The notes: generated by a model not told the origin, from the sequence alone. A stretch of DNA of 64,000 nt from Pempheris klunzingeri (GCF_042242105.1 NC_092022.1:10784001-10848000); one strand, 5' to 3'; shown: positions 20,504 to 35,200, counted from the stretch's first letter. Made by a program: numbers and translations.

Positions 20504-23500
20504 AAAAAAAAAATCAGAACACACTAAGTTCAAGTGGTGTAAAAGAAAAAAAAATCTGCTGTATGTCAGTAACTATTGCATGCTGTGTGTTCTGCATTAT
20601 GGGGTACACTAGTATGGTTCTTGAGTGTTTGTATGTTGCCATGTAATCCACTAAAAGGACAAACAGTGCCCTCCTACAAAACTAAAAGGGCGTGTGTTTT
20701 GGAAATTATTTAAAAGGGTGTATGAATTGCTCGAAAGGTCATAAACCTGCAGCTCCTCGGTCAGAGTACTAAAATGGTTGAATATGAGGAGAATAAATTT
20801 CAGTTTCATTTGAGAAGAGATAAGTCATAGAAAACAAACTTTTGGTTTATTTACAGGTTTAAAACGTAGCTATTCCAACTGCACTATAAGAAAAGAACTT
20901 GCAAATTTAGAAATGCAACGAGTGGACACAATAACACCTCCGCTACAGTAAAACCACAAACAATGGCCTCACAAGCCACTATAGTGCTGAAGCCACATCC
21001 CTGACACAGTGTTAACAAAAGCTGAAAATTACAAGCTTGGCAAAGGTTGTGTTTGTTTCTGGGCTATTTATACTGTAGTGCCTCCGTCTGTATAGGTGTT
21101 GTTATTGTGTCTACCTCCTGCACAGGTATTTACATGATGGGAATCAGAAAACATCTTTTTTCAAAGCTTTGAATTACAGTGCAATAATGTTTCTACTATA
21201 ATTACTTTTCGATGGTTGGGAGCAAAGGTGAAGATGATATTTTTGAATTGAAAGGTATTCAGTGCAGTGAATGACTTGGTACTGCGGTTACAAAGCTGCT
21301 CTCTGTGGAGGAAAAGAACCCAGGTAACATTTTCAAGGTCCAAACATGTTGCACAGCTCTTCTCCAGTGCACTGCACTCCATTCACCAGACTTTTTTTTG
21401 GCCATTTTTAACCCTTTCTTGTGTAATGATGATAACTAGATCATTTGGTGAATGGAGTGTGGTGTGCTGAAGAAAGGTTGTGCGATGTGTTGTAGTTTTG
21501 ATGGACTTAACATTGAAGCTCACACCGTCCGAATTCAGGTTCATGGTTTGGATTTGAGTGTATTTTTATTAATGTGTTCCTCATATTGGATCACCAAATT
21601 GCAAGATAGACACTGAACTCGGTGTGTGTACACTGGTAAAACTAAATTGTCATGTCAAATCTATGTGGAATGCTGAATACTAACAGATTTGAGATTTTTG
21701 CCCAGGGAACAGCCCATAACATGATACACATAGCTTAGTAAAGCAAATACTAACATGTTTAATATATTTTACTTCATATTTTATTTTGTGCATCCCTACC
21801 TTAGAAATGGTCGTGTAATGTGATCTATGAAAAACTACAGTAGTAATGGATAAAAAGCTTAGAGAGTTTTATGTTGTTTCATTTATTGCTCTGAAACCAG
21901 TAGGTCTTTCAAGAATAATGATATTCCGTATCCGTAAAATGTTGGTACAAAGTAACAAAAATCTGCTATTTGTTGAATAAGTAGGTCTGTGTCATTTTAA
22001 AGTTTTAGAGATACCAGTCACAGTTAATGTTAAACACTCAATGTTGAATTTTAGAGGTCTAAATTGGACAGTATTCTACTCATGCCTGCCAACATGTTCC
22101 CAAGGCCTACTTAACGTATTTTTGTTTTGCCATTGTATGTTTGTCATGCAATAGTAATCCAGCCCGAAATTTATAATTTGCTGAGTTTGGTTTAATGTGT
22201 AATGAAAACATTAATATGTCGGAAAAATGTTATGCGTGTGAACATCACACCCACTTCAACGTTGGACTCCTGAGGAGACAAGTGCAGAGCTGAAAACCTC
22301 TGCAGAGAAGGCAACCCTAGTGTTTGTGAGTCCTCGCTAATGAGGCAGCTTTTAAGTTGTGTATCCCATCTGCACCTGTGATGACTTCTGTTTTAAGTGG
22401 AAAATTGAGCAATGTACACTTTGATGTCATGGGAAAGGAAAATCCGTAGAGCCCATGCTGCGAAGCTGTTCACATACCTGCAAGTGCGTTTGGGCACTTA
22501 ATGTGACCGATTATCAATAAATTGTTCATTTGAAGGGAAACCTGTTTCTTCGATGGAAGTGAATTGAAGAAACGCTGCCATACCTTATTGTGTTTCCAAG
22601 GAGTTGTCACTTGAAATTTTGGTTCTGCACACGAAAAAGGGAGACGATTTGCAGTTTGTTTAGCACCAGTGAAGACAGACCCCTGTGTCGTGTGAGGATC
22701 GCTGTTTGCTTACAGGCCTGTTCTGAGCTCCTCAGTTGCCCGTCATAAATTACTCCCCCATGATCCCCTGTCACACCCTCAACTGTTCCTGTTGGCACGT
22801 GAACATCTGATCAGGACCGAGGAGCCTCCGCTGCCCCTTGTTTACAGCCAGAATCCAGTTTGCAGTGTGAATCTGGCAGTTGCAGACAGCGGTGCAGTTC
22901 GGGAGTCGAGGGCTGGAGCAAACAGCAGCAACCAGTATCCTGTTGTCTTCCTTGGTCATTACTCAAAAGGTTTCATGTGCATTGTTCCTGGTTCTGAATA
23001 GGAGCTGAGGAAATCCCATCACCGCCCGTCACACACTCCACTCGGGAGATTGTGGGTGACATCGCTCTGAAATTTCCATAGCATCTACAGTTCAAGCTGT
23101 CTCACTGCAGAGGCCAAGCTGAACCAGTGGGCTGATTTGTCTTTCTTATACTTTGCCCAGTTATGATTTGATTTGACTTAATTTGACTCAGGGAAGAGGA
23201 TCGGCCCCAACCACAGCTAGGAATATTGTTTGCCCCATCTTTGTGCTCTCCTCTGATTGATTGAACGCTCTCCGAGGAGACCAGTGAAGAGTTTGCTGTG
23301 CTGACGCTGTGTTCCATCATCATCTGAGGTCTGCTGCAGCATGGAGATGATACACGAACAGGCCAAATTGATTACCCTTTTTGACACTTCTGGAAGGAAT
23401 CCACACTGCGGACCCCACTCCTCCCTCAAATTCTTCTAGGAGACCTGTTTATTTTGCCAATGCCCTTTTATTAGTTTATGGCCACTTTACACAGGAAAAA

Positions 23501-25497
23501 GTTTTCCATTTCCTCCAGCCATCCATTTTAGTCATATTGGTGTGAAAGCAAATGCTGCCTTCTGTGCCGAGAAGGACCCCTCACCTTCACTAGAGAAACA
23601 TTGCCATCTTGAGGACCATGGAGCTCCTGCTTTCAGCTCTACCTGACAAATCACACTCACGCACCCAGGCAGACACCCAGGACAGAGCAGGTATCACTGT
23701 ACGCCTGCTGTGTAGAAACAACATGAGGGTGAGTACGGAGAAAAAGTGCTGCCCGCCAGGTCTGTATCGGTGGCCAAGGCAGCAGTGGTAAGTATACGGT
23801 GTCAACACCACATGTTTTACTGTAGCAAATGCAAAATGACACACTGTAGTTTTCAGCCAAAGTCATTACTGAGGTTATTTCCACTGATTGCTGTTGGCAT
23901 AAATCCAAATGTGTAAGATAATAGGACCGTTTACTGCAGACGATAACTAATTGCAAATATTGATCAGCAGCAGAAGAATCAACAAAACAAAAAAAGAAAA
24001 ATTTTATCAAATTTTTAATTTTAAAGATTTTTAATATACTCAAGCAGCCTTTTGTTAACATTTATTGCACAAGTGATGTAAAATGGTGAGATATATATAT
24101 ATATATATTATATATTTTACAATAATGCTACTGCAGCTGTTGAAATCCTGCTTTAATAGAGATGTAAAACAAAATGGGGATAACTTGCCACCAGTCATGT
24201 AAAGATTTATCATTTCAATGATGGAAAAAAATAGCCAGAAAATACAGGCAGGGTTAATATGTGGTCTGTGAGAAAACTGTGGTGTAAACCTAATTGTTTC
24301 ATGGCAGCCAAAAACTGCCTCAAGCTCCTGTTTTCTCTTTCAAGATTCATGTTCATTTTTGTTGAACATCATCAGCAACCCACTCCTGATCGTAATGTTA
24401 TCAAACCTGCCAAAAGAAAACATTCTTAGATTATTTCTTGTTTCAGCCTATGTGGCATTATCAGTAGTTACTACTTGGGCAAATGCAATTTAAATAAATG
24501 AATTATGATAACATAAGAATATGACTTCTCCCACAACATTATCTTTTGCCTTTCAAGTTGGAGGCCCAGCCCTGGACCCTATTCATCCATTAAATGCCAC
24601 TAGTTAGCAACCAAAATGTTGTTAGTGAAAATTAAATCAATCTGTGACTGGCAGGCTGCACTTCACCGACAGCAATCTGTCACTTACTCAGCTCACAGTA
24701 TATGGGGGCTGTAAGAGCAGCTACATGTGCTATTTGTCCAACTGCCACAATGTCAAATAACACAGGGAGCCAATCAGAACCAGAGAGACATGCAACTAAA
24801 TATTCACTCAACATAATATCCAGCAGCAGTACCACATGATGCTTGGTAAGGTGTTTTGTTCCAAAATGAGATATTCACAATTAAAGGAAACAAGATATAC
24901 ATGAAAAGAAACTATTTGATATTTTAGTTGTTGATTTACAGGCTGGACTCAGGTTAGCTTTGATCTTCATGCAGAGTTGAGAAAATACTCATTTTTGCCA
25001 TCTTAAGGAATTATAAAATTTGAAAGGTTACTTTGTGAAATCAGTTTACCCACATCTGGAGAAATTAAACGGTTACATGAAGTCCGTCATTGAAATAAAC
25101 TGACTTTGGTCAAAGTGTCACCAGTTTTTAGAATAATAGTTATTGCCTTAATCCTTTGTATATAAAGGTATTATAATTTTGTGTCAGTGCTATTAAGACA
25201 TCTTAACATTTTGCAGATGTAGTTTGCTGTATGTACGATCACCTCAGTTTGACACATTTTATAATATTTTCTCATGTATTACTGCTGAGAAATCATCAGA
25301 CAGTTAAGCCACAAATGACAATTTCACTCTTGATTTCTGCGATCAAAGCTGGTCTCAGTGCAGCTCATCATCAAATCACTGACTTTGGTGTTTACGTCAT
25401 ATGATTAAGTGTTAACTTGCATAAATCATTTACACCATTGTAAGCAAACAATACTGAACTGCTGTCAAGAAAACATGTTTGCATGTTTCTTTTACAG
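20504..25497 (+). other. rbm15 3'UTR and downstream DNA
   Basis: AATAAA signals occur at 20792-20797 and 22516-22521. The second would give a 3'UTR of about 2 kb, plausible for RBM15. At 24091-24115 there is an (AT)n run. The somewhat GC-richer 22250-23800 stretch holds no protein I recognise. No transposon is recognised. Confidence 0.5.
24091..24115. repeat. (AT)n microsatellite
   Basis: Short AT dinucleotide run with a TA phase shift near the end. Confidence 0.85.
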
Positions 25498-25573
25498 ATC
25501 TCCGCTGAACAGCAGTCTGAGCATCAGTTTGTTTCAAGGCCTCCAATAAACCCACCATCAGGTGTCATCTACC
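25498..25573 (+). other. Orphan exon-like segment downstream of rbm15
   Basis: A strong acceptor (tttcttttacag) and a strong donor (gtaagtaa) bracket 76 bases that stay open in one frame (begins ISAEQQSEHQFV). A second acceptor (tttgttttgcag, 25769-25780) opens a segment that, joined in frame, reads QRQKLAWYQ and then stops. Together they look like the last two exons of a plus-strand transcript. This could be an alternative rbm15 3' end or a separate non-coding RNA. No homology is recognised. Confidence 0.25.
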
Positions 25574-25865
25574 GTAAGTAACCTGCTTTCTTTGATTAAC
25601 ATCACATTTACAGTCTGAAATGGCATAAAATGCGAAACCCTTTTTACTAAGTGAAATAATTACAAGTATTTGTTAGGTCTACCATTACATACGTAAAGAT
25701 CTAAAGAATGTATCTAAATAATGTGTCAATAAAACATGTTAAAAGATGTGGCAAGTTGTGAGTGTTTTTTTGTTTTGCAGAGAGACAGAAGTTGGCCTGG
25801 TATCAGTGAATCTATTGCTTTGAGTTGTTTGAATCACACAAGAACAGACTTGAGTCACATGTCAG

Positions 25866-26235
25866 TTTATTAGAGCTGACTGCGCACTGTTACAAGGCTT
25901 ACAGATGAACTGTACAGGCTCAGAACAGGATCTCTATGATTGGTTAAGCACTTTTTCTAAACTATCAGCTTTCAAATCTAGGAGCCAGAGAAGTGACAAA
26001 AAAGTGCTTTACCCATAAATGCATTTGTTGCAAAACAAAAACACAAGATCAAACGCCATCAAACAGACCTTAGTTCCTTATCAGTGGTGTTTGAGACATT
26101 ACCAAAGGGACATAAAAATTATTTTCAAGATATTACTTAAACATACAATTCCTTAAAATACCCAGATAACTAAAAAGTAATTCCAAACAAAAATCTACTT
26201 TTAAAGCATCAAATACTTTTGATAAAAGATTTATT
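25866..26235 (-). terminator. Candidate slc16a4 polyadenylation signals
   Basis: Minus-strand AATAAA motifs are present at 25866-25871 and 26230-26235. If used, the slc16a4 3'UTR would be about 3 kb long and would include the degenerate repeat near 27.4-28.0 kb. I did not find an AATAAA nearer the stop codon, though variant signals cannot be excluded. Confidence 0.3.
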
Positions 26236-27360
26236 ATGGTACAAAATATTCAGTGGTCCTCAATCACAAAAGCATACTGGTGCTGAATGCAACTCGTGAG
26301 CCAAAAGAGCTTTTGTGCATGACTGTCGTTATTGAAACAATACAAAGAGCCTTGCTCAGTATTGTGAAAGTGAGTTGAGGGGGAATAATTTGGTACTAAT
26401 TGAGCGAGCATTCTTTGAGTAGCAGCGTTCCTCTGCCACAAGAGGGCGGCATAACAAAACACATGTCCATCACTGGGTTCTGGGCAAGTAAGACTTAAAA
26501 ATGACTGAATAATGGATGGTCTTAGGAGTTTAAATTATATAAACTGTCCACACTATATTTTTTTTACTAATAATAAGCTTCAAGTTGTAGGTAGGTTACT
26601 AATGTGTCTTTGGCTGACATCACAGGAAAGTTAGTAAAGATACAATGCAGTACCTTATAAGGCAAACATGTGAAAAACAAGGAATCCACTGAAAACACAA
26701 AAACCTCTTCTACATAAAAAAGATTCAACAACCAACAGACTCCCATGTATAAACATAACAAAATTATAAGTTGCATTGCCATTAATTGGCTGCCTGCAGG
26801 CACTGTAAAGGCTGGGCAACAGTTTCTCACCAGTCCGATTGGGGCACCGTGCATTTACATCTTTGTAACGTAATTGATGTTAAATCAGAGATTTACAAAC
26901 ATACAAGGTCGACAAAATGACACTTAATCACACACAGTCGTCCCCGCTATGCAGCTCCATCACCCCTCAGCCCAACTGTGACTAAAATATTTAGGAAACA
27001 TACTACAATCTCGACTAAACAGGCTTCTTCTTCCAGGAGCTGGTATCTTTATTACAGTTCAAAAGATGTGCAAGTGAGCTGTTGATGAAAGGAAACTCTC
27101 TTTTTCTCTGTGTCTCTGCACACTTGCATAGAACAGCTCGCTAATAATGAGCGAGGCATGACTGCTTTGTCATCTGCAAGTGCTGCCGAGTAAAACATAA
27201 TGTGACCGTTATTTAAAAGTGTGTTTTCATTACTGACCTACAAAAGGAGGAAGGCAGCTTGCTGTAGTACCTAAAAGGTCACAGCTGAGTTTTGAAAATT
27301 AGGCTTGCCTGCTTGTACTGAAAACTGCAAGTACAAACAGGTTAAAATACCGTAATAACC

Positions 27361-28010
27361 AGAAATAGTATGAATTGACATTTGAAGTGTAAGCAATACA
27401 AGGAGCTGAGGTGTCGGCCGATGTTTTAGAGCTGAGGGCAGCTGAAATCAGTTGAAGTGTAATGGCTGACGGCATATGACATGCAAGTTTAAAGTTGGTT
27501 CCTTGTCGGCTGCTATTTCTTCAGGGAATGTAATTAAACTGACAGCTGAAGTGATGAAAGCAGCTGGACTGTAATTTACAGCATTACAAATGAAAGCTGA
27601 AATATCAGTTCAACTGTGAGCAATGACAGAAAGATACAATATTATTTCAAAAAGTAGAGATAGTTGAAGCGCGTAGCCTGTAAAGAACCTGAGTGTCAGC
27701 TGGTATGTGAGCAGTGACCGCAGCAGAAATGTCAGTTAAAGTAGTTCAACGGGCCGAACACTAAAACATCAGTTAAAATGTCGAAAGACGTGTTTACTGC
27801 TAAATGTAGTTAAACTGTCATTTAAACTTCAAGAAAGTTTTATAGCTGAAATTTCATCTGAAGTGGAAACCCTGAAGACAGCTGAAGCGTGTGTAATGGA
27901 AGCAGTTTAAGTATAAGTTTTTATGCGAGCACTGACGCTGAGTTGAAAAGGATGAAAGGGTTACTTGATGTGAAAGAAGTTGAAGAGTCAGTTTACGTGC
28001 AAGTGCTTAA
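27361..28010. repeat. Degenerate minisatellite-like tract
   Basis: Variants of a motif resembling agctgaaatnncagttgaagtgt followed by a TGAGCAnTGACnG-like segment recur at irregular 50-110 base spacing, for example near 27375, 27440, 27542, 27595, 27720, 27768, 27845, 27900 and 27982. Copies are much diverged, so the unit and boundaries are approximate. The tract lies downstream of the slc16a4 stop codon. Confidence 0.45.
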
Positions 28011-28068
28011 CACGCCTGAGATTTTACTTCAACATCTCTTAAATGCCTTTGTCAGTGTCACCAGCACA

Positions 28069-28092
28069 ACACACACACACACACACACACAC
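28069..28092. repeat. (CA)n microsatellite
   Basis: Perfect CA run of about 12 units. Confidence 0.9.
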
Positions 28093-29268
28093 TACGACTT
28101 CTGAAAAGCTCTGAAAAAAGTTTAAAGCTTCAACTGTGAATCCAGAAAAAACTGAGAGATGTCAAAAAAGGGAACTAATGTGCTCAAGTGCAAAGGAGAG
28201 TATCTAGGTTAAAGTGTAAGTGAGTATGAAGGGTTCAGATTCTCAATATTCGGCCCATTTGAAAAAAAGGAAAATTATCCAAAACTCTGAACAAGAGCAC
28301 AGACGTCTTGAATGAGCTGTACATTTTGAATGTCTGTGAATGTACGCCTAAGTGCATGACAGACACAAAGGCATCCAGAATATTAATAATAAAGTTATAA
28401 ATACGAGAATAGGAGTTTGCATCGTGGAAATCAAGCACACGTTTATACCTCAAAATGCTAGCACATGCCATACAACCCACGTCTGCACCTACAATAACCT
28501 TGTTTGATAAGAGACGCATTATTTTCTCTGTTAAACTACTGAAGCGCTTCCTGGTTTTTGGCTTGATGGCTTGAGAGCAGATTACTTTGTGTCATAGAAG
28601 CGGGCTGTAATTAACTGGAAATGTCATGCAGCATAATCACAACTTGGCCCAAAGTGCAGATCAGTGAGTACAGGTTCACAGATACAGATAAAGGCTTCCA
28701 GTGAAGTGAAATATTCCGGCATGGATATGTGCTTCCATTGATATCATTACAGAAAAAATAGCTGAGGGCGGGATTTCGAGCTTAACTGCATAGCTTAGTT
28801 TCCAGCAATAATATCTGCAACGAAAACTTACTGCAGGGAGAGTGCAGTTTTGTTGTTGCATTGGAGTAATAATTACTAGAATTAATAAGTTATGGTTGCA
28901 AAGCTGTTAATAGTAAAATGTGCTGGATGATGTATGAAGGGTGTTTTCTTCGGTTTGGATGCCTGTACCTCTGATGAGAGCAAGAATAGGGGATATAATA
29001 TTTTGCAGAACACTAAAATTTTGGCTTTTTAAAAAAAAAAGTTCAACGTAATTATCTATTCAGCAACGTCCAGACTATTGTATGTTCTCGGACATCATGT
29101 TACTGTGTTCAGAACCTTCTTCTCCTCGGCCCGTGTTACGTTCCAGCTGAAATTAAGGGTCACTTGGGTCCCGACTTTAAGCTGGAGTCCAAGGTCCAAG
29201 GTATGCAGGCCTATGGCAAGTTAAGAGCATGCTGGTTTAAGATCGAAGGCCTTCCCTGGGTTTCATTC

Positions 29269-32200
29269 CTACACAGCGCCGTTCTGCAGGCGGTCGGGGG
29301 TGAAGCAGCCGTTGGTCTTACAGCTGCTTTCCGCTCTCTTGTCCCGGGTCAGTTTCCACCTGGCCTTCCAGCGCTGAGCCAGCGGCTCCATGAACAGGGA
29401 GAGGGAGGAGAGCAGATAACAGAGCCCAGCCAGGTAGAAAGAACAGTCATAAGTCTGAGTGTAGTCGTACAGGAACCCTGCAAAACACAAGTTTGTTTAT
29501 TTAACTGTGAATACACTGAGCGTGTTTCATCTATAGTAACAAAACTTTACATTAACATGTAAAGACAAGCTGAGGATAGGAGTTGAAAGTGTTGCTGTGG
29601 GGTTTTCACACAGGATAGAATGTATTACAGTTTTATTTCTCACATTTCTGCTGTATTTTTGTGTATAAACAGTAAAACTATATTTTTTATAAAGCTGAAC
29701 TGTTATTAATAATAATATTTTGATCACATATCTATGTCTATAGTTGCCTATGTCTTGTACTTTGGGTTCTGAGCTGAGTTTGGGCTGTAAAGGGATACCA
29801 TGCATGTGGGGTAAGGACAGTTTAAAATATGCTAAACATAGAGAAAAATGAATGCACAGATGTCAACAAAATCAGAATATTACAAGAAGGTTAACAAAGA
29901 AAACACCATTTAAGAAAAAACTGGTTGTACGTTCTAATAAGGCACCCTTTATAAAGCAGACAATACTAGATAAACAGATATTAAGCCATTAACATGAACA
30001 TTTGGGTTGCCAGGTGCAAGGAAAAAATGAACTTTTGTTTTTTTTAATCTCTTTAGTTAATCAGGAGAGCAGCAGATGGTTTGACAAGTGACCTCGTGGA
30101 AAAGAGCTGCAGAGCAAAATCCAAAAACAAAATCCATTGATAAAACAAAAGGATATTTCCAGCTGCAACTTGATGGATTATTGAAAAAGTAAATAAATGA
30201 CTTATCAAGAATTGAATTATATTTAATATTTAACTGCAGACTTGATGGCTTCAGAAAGTGAAAGTGCATCAGTGACCTGGCAACCCAGATGTGCTTGTTA
30301 ATAGCTTATATAGCTCGATTGATATAGCATTAGTAAATTATTTAACCTTTAATTAACCATTGATAAAGCCAGCAGTTACAAATGTTACCTAATTAGAAGG
30401 TGGTATGAAAAATTACACTGGTTTATTTTTGAAGACACCAATTTCATAAAATTAATTCCAGGTCGTATTTATTCCAGGTATTTATTCATGCACGACAATA
30501 CAAACTACACTGCAGCTGACTCATGACTTCCTGTTCCTGTGTTCGTGTTTGTTTTCCTTACATGGGCCATGCTGACGTTTCACCTCAAACAAATAAAGTG
30601 CTGTGAGACAGATAGAGAGTAGGTATGGCCACGTTAGAGTTGCTGCTGAGACAGTTGACAGATAGCTTACACTCCTGAAGAGGTGGATTAACAACATGAA
30701 TGTTATTATGACCTATGGCCTGAAGACCTTAGTTTGCCTAAAGCCACTTTCTAACTTGAACCACAGGGATGGTAAACAGAGCCACATGCTATTTCTGTAC
30801 CACCCTAAAGGGGGTAATTAGTCACATTTCAATCCCAAAATCCATAAGCTCCTCTGAGGGGATTGCCTAACACAGTGGGCAGGGATCATGTCAGTAGGTT
30901 CAAGGGAACCCCCTGGCTTTAACTGGGGCCAAATGTTACCTATAAGGAAAACTAGGGTTATTTCTTCAGGCCAATACCAACATATAGACAGAAATGCACA
31001 TTAATATATGCATTTATCATGACGAGACAAGCACCAAGACAAGCAGGTTTTTGATGTCATAGATGACTAATGTGTGTGAATGTTTTTAAACTGACCCAGA
31101 AAAGGCGTAATTCTACAGAGGAAATCTGCAACAACTTGATGTAACAAAAACCAAGCCCAGATTTGAAACAGCTCTGTAAGACTAACAAAGGCAATCTGCC
31201 ATCACTTAAACAAAGTGACTCAAAACCAGCCATGAGCACAACACTGTTATTTTAAGGGTTAGACCTGACTGGCTTGTAGGCAGGATGAAATCTGACCCAG
31301 TAACCCCTGTTCACATTTTTGTCAAAGCAAGCCCAAAATGCTCTGAGGACTAACTGTAGGTTGTTTTTCTCCTGTGTGTTTCAGTTTTCACTCTATGGTG
31401 ACTGCATGCACGCACACACACACACACACACACGCACACACACGCACATGCAGACAGAAACACTGCAAGGAATTCAGGGCCCCATGAAAATATGTGCTAC
31501 ACCCCCCCTAAAAAAAATATATGTTCCACACATACACAGAACACACAGAAACACATGTACAAACTTCACTCTGCCCTCTTTGCAACAAATCACTTTAGTA
31601 CTGTAGCGGCATGGCTGCAATCCCATGCACATGCAGTTCATATGTAAGTGTTATTGTGTGCATGTGGAAAAGTGGGTTAACACATGTCTGAGTCATGAAG
31701 GTTTTCCATGACGTGATCCACTCACCTGCCAAAGGAGGCCCCGTGAGGCAACCGAGGCCGACAAAGAACATGGAGAAGCCCATGGAGTTGTTGAGTTTTT
31801 CTGACCCCACGAGATCTACCTGCAGAGCAGAACAACAGAAGCTCTTCAAACACTGGTACTCACAACTGCCACCTTGATTCTTATTTGCGTTTTAAAATTA
31901 GGACTGTACAAATCCCATATACTTCACATTCGTATGATATTTTAACATTTCCCGAACCACACAGCAATTTCAAGGTTACAAGGAAGCAGAAGAAAATATG
32001 GTGTATAGAAAGGTCAAGATGATGGATTACCAGTCAAAGAAGTTGATTTATGCACTTTAGAAACATGAAACAGAATGAAATGAAGACATCAACAGAGTAG
32101 GAAAACAACCATAAAAAACAAAAATGATGGTAAGCTTCGGAAAATAGTGTGAGTGTATACTTGTCTTGTCTAATATTTGTCTGAGACAGGTTAAAAAAAG

Positions 32201-35200
32201 CCACGGTGTTGAGTTTTCCAGTTCTGGCACCTGCCATAGGTGCAGCTTGTTGGTGAAGAAGTAGCCTACTCAAACCCAATTCCACTAAACTTATTCATTT
32301 CTCATTTTAAAAGTGGTGTAACTTTGTTTTTTTTTTTTAATATCAGAATAAGTCGCCACAACAAGTAATCAAACTTCTTCCAACAGTGTAAAATTGGAAT
32401 AGTGCTGCTCGACTACTGGGGTACCTGTTACAACTCGTGAGGCAACTTGAAGAAAGAAGTGAAGATTTAAGAATTACAAGGAGGAGGAACAACTTGTGAA
32501 TTTATGCCGTTTCCAAAAATTGGGGAACGTAGTGCAGTGGACATTTTTTTAGGGAACAATTGGATCGTCGGCCCTCCCTCTTCACCTGGAGGGCGCCTAC
32601 GTCCTTCCAGCAGAGCGACCCCAGAGGGGGCTCATGGTGAGATTTGTCAACTGCAAGCAAAAGCAGACGGTACGAAAAATCCAAAGTACAAGGGGAAAAG
32701 GATATTTAAGGATCACAAACTTTTCACCCGCGCTGCAAAAGAAAAGCTGATGGATTCCAAACTATATCCAGCTAAATTGGAGGTCCACCTGAGGGAGGGT
32801 ATCAATGCAATTCTGCATGGAAAGCAGGAGAGAGCCTTCTGCTACTGGGAATTGAAACATCCATCACTGAAGATAAATGGCTGGAAAAAGAGTTTAATCG
32901 AACAGGCTGGCAAATGATCAGTAGGAGTGGTTGGTGCTGAGCGGAGATGATGAATGGCAGTTTTATCCAGTATGTGGAGGTTCTGCATAAAGACAGGATA
33001 GCTGCTGATTAAGAGGATTAATGAGTGGGACTCGCATATGACTCCCATAAAAGTGGTGACTCAGTTGGGCCTGCTCAGGGGCCTTTAGTTGCTGCTTGAG
33101 AAAAAAAAATTGAGAAACTTGCAGGGAAAGGTTCTTTGTTAAATAGAAGAAATAATTCTAATGCAAAAAAGAAAGAAAGCAGGACTAAAAGGAGAAAATA
33201 CCTTCCTTTAATGGAAACTGGGTGCATACTTCAAATTAACTAAACTAAACCCGTTAGGATGAAACTGAACATGAATAAAAAGGAGAAGATTGGGTTTTTA
33301 ACATTTTAAATTACGAGGGTATCAGGTTATAATTTCAATTAATAAAGCCCTCACTTATGAACATATATTAGAAAAAGAGGTATGCTGTGATTAAAGGAAG
33401 GATGGAAGGCCCCACATTCACCTTGTTAAATGTTTCTGCAGTAGTGAATGGGACATCAAGACTCATCAAGTACCGTTGAAGCAAATAAGAAAATTGATAG
33501 TCAGAACAGTTATGAGGCTAAATATAACTAAACACAAGAAAGATACATAAATTACAATTAAGACTGAAGCTTTAAAACTGAAGCTGTTACAAAGAGAATA
33601 CAATGACAGTATTTTTCCAAATGGAAAAAAGGAAAGAAAAAAAACACAAGACTCATGAAACTGAACATACATTTGAAAAGATTCAACAGCTTCTGTTGTT
33701 ATTTCATCAAAATCTGTTTTCTCAACCAACTCCAAATTGCCCGTAGGCGTGATTGTGAGCGTGAATGGTTGTCTGTCTCTATGTGTCTGCGCTGCGATTG
33801 GCTGGTGACCAGTCCAGGGTGTCCACGGACAGGCAGTCCATGTCTGTCCAGACTCGTATAATGTATTTAGTGAAGACTTTGAAGGAAGTGCTTCTCATCT
33901 GAGTCTAAAAACAGAGGATGTTATTTGGTGTACAGATTGTGAAGCCCCTTGTGGCAACTTATTGATCTGTGGTATAGGGATATATAAATAAAACTGTTCT
34001 CCTCAAAGTGAGATATTCCTGCGATATCGCTGTCACAAGACAAATAATCATTGGCTCAATCCTTAATTTACTAAAATAACTTTGAGATGAAATCACAAAG
34101 ATCATTTCTTATTGATTCATAAACAGCACCTTTTTATAACCTTTTCTAACTGAAAATATATCTCACAGCTTTTCAAACATTACTGATGTAGGAATCCTTT
34201 GGCTGCTTTAGAAAACATCAATAAGCTGATTTAGTTGTTGTCTGGTGCTGGACGACGTGTATTTTTAATGTTAGAGGTGGATCAAGAAGAAAACTGGTGT
34301 GACTGGTTCTTCCTTTCACATTCAGGAAAAAAACCCAACTGATCACACTTAGGCCCAGAGGCATGACCTGGGCTTTAAGAATGCACCATTGCCAAGTGAA
34401 ATCACGCCACAGTGGTTCTCCTGTTTTTGTTTTCAGGTGTGATATGACCTGACGATACTGGATACTCGCTGACTTAATACGCTGTTCCACCCATGATGGC
34501 AGTTGGGAAACCTCTCCAACGGTCGCCTTCAAGGATACTTTTCCCTTTCGTTGCGTGACACGATGATGTAATGAAGCCACTTTTACATGGTACAAAAGTC
34601 CCCATACACAAATACACTAATGATGAGGTCAGCGGGTTACAGTCTGATACTGTAAGGGTCTTTTATGGTAAATGAAGTATGGACTCATGGAGAGATTGAG
34701 TGAAAAGTCAAATAATGTTGAACGAGGCTGAATGGTTAATCGAATTCAGACGGACACTGAGATGTCAGTCAGCTATTGTGCAGAATGTGGCTTGCTACCG
34801 AAACTACAACACCAGGCAACACTACAAATTCACTGCAGCATTTCAAAAAGCATCACAAGGCGGAGTGTGATGACTGCACGATTAAAAACTCGACTACCAG
34901 TGAGTAAAGTAGGCCGACCAAAGTTGCATTTCAGTTCTTTTGTAGAAGATTATACAAGACTACTACTACTACTACCTGTTCAGTAAAGCATTATTGAAAA
35001 TAACAACCCTAGCTAGATGCCATATTGTGATGCCATATCCGATGCAAAATCAATATGTATGGTGCAAGTAAACCCATGGCATGAGAGAAGTGAATTTGTC
35101 GAAACAGATGAACTGTGCCAGATTTGTTCAATATGCCAAATCCATGTAAAGGTTTAATGTGCCTTCTCCTTAGATAATACTTTTTATTTATCAAAATTGT

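Noticed and set aside
34218-34595. 125-codon minus-strand frame in slc16a4 intron 6
   Set aside because: Would insert into a well-conserved exon junction (35890 to 31819) and matches nothing known.
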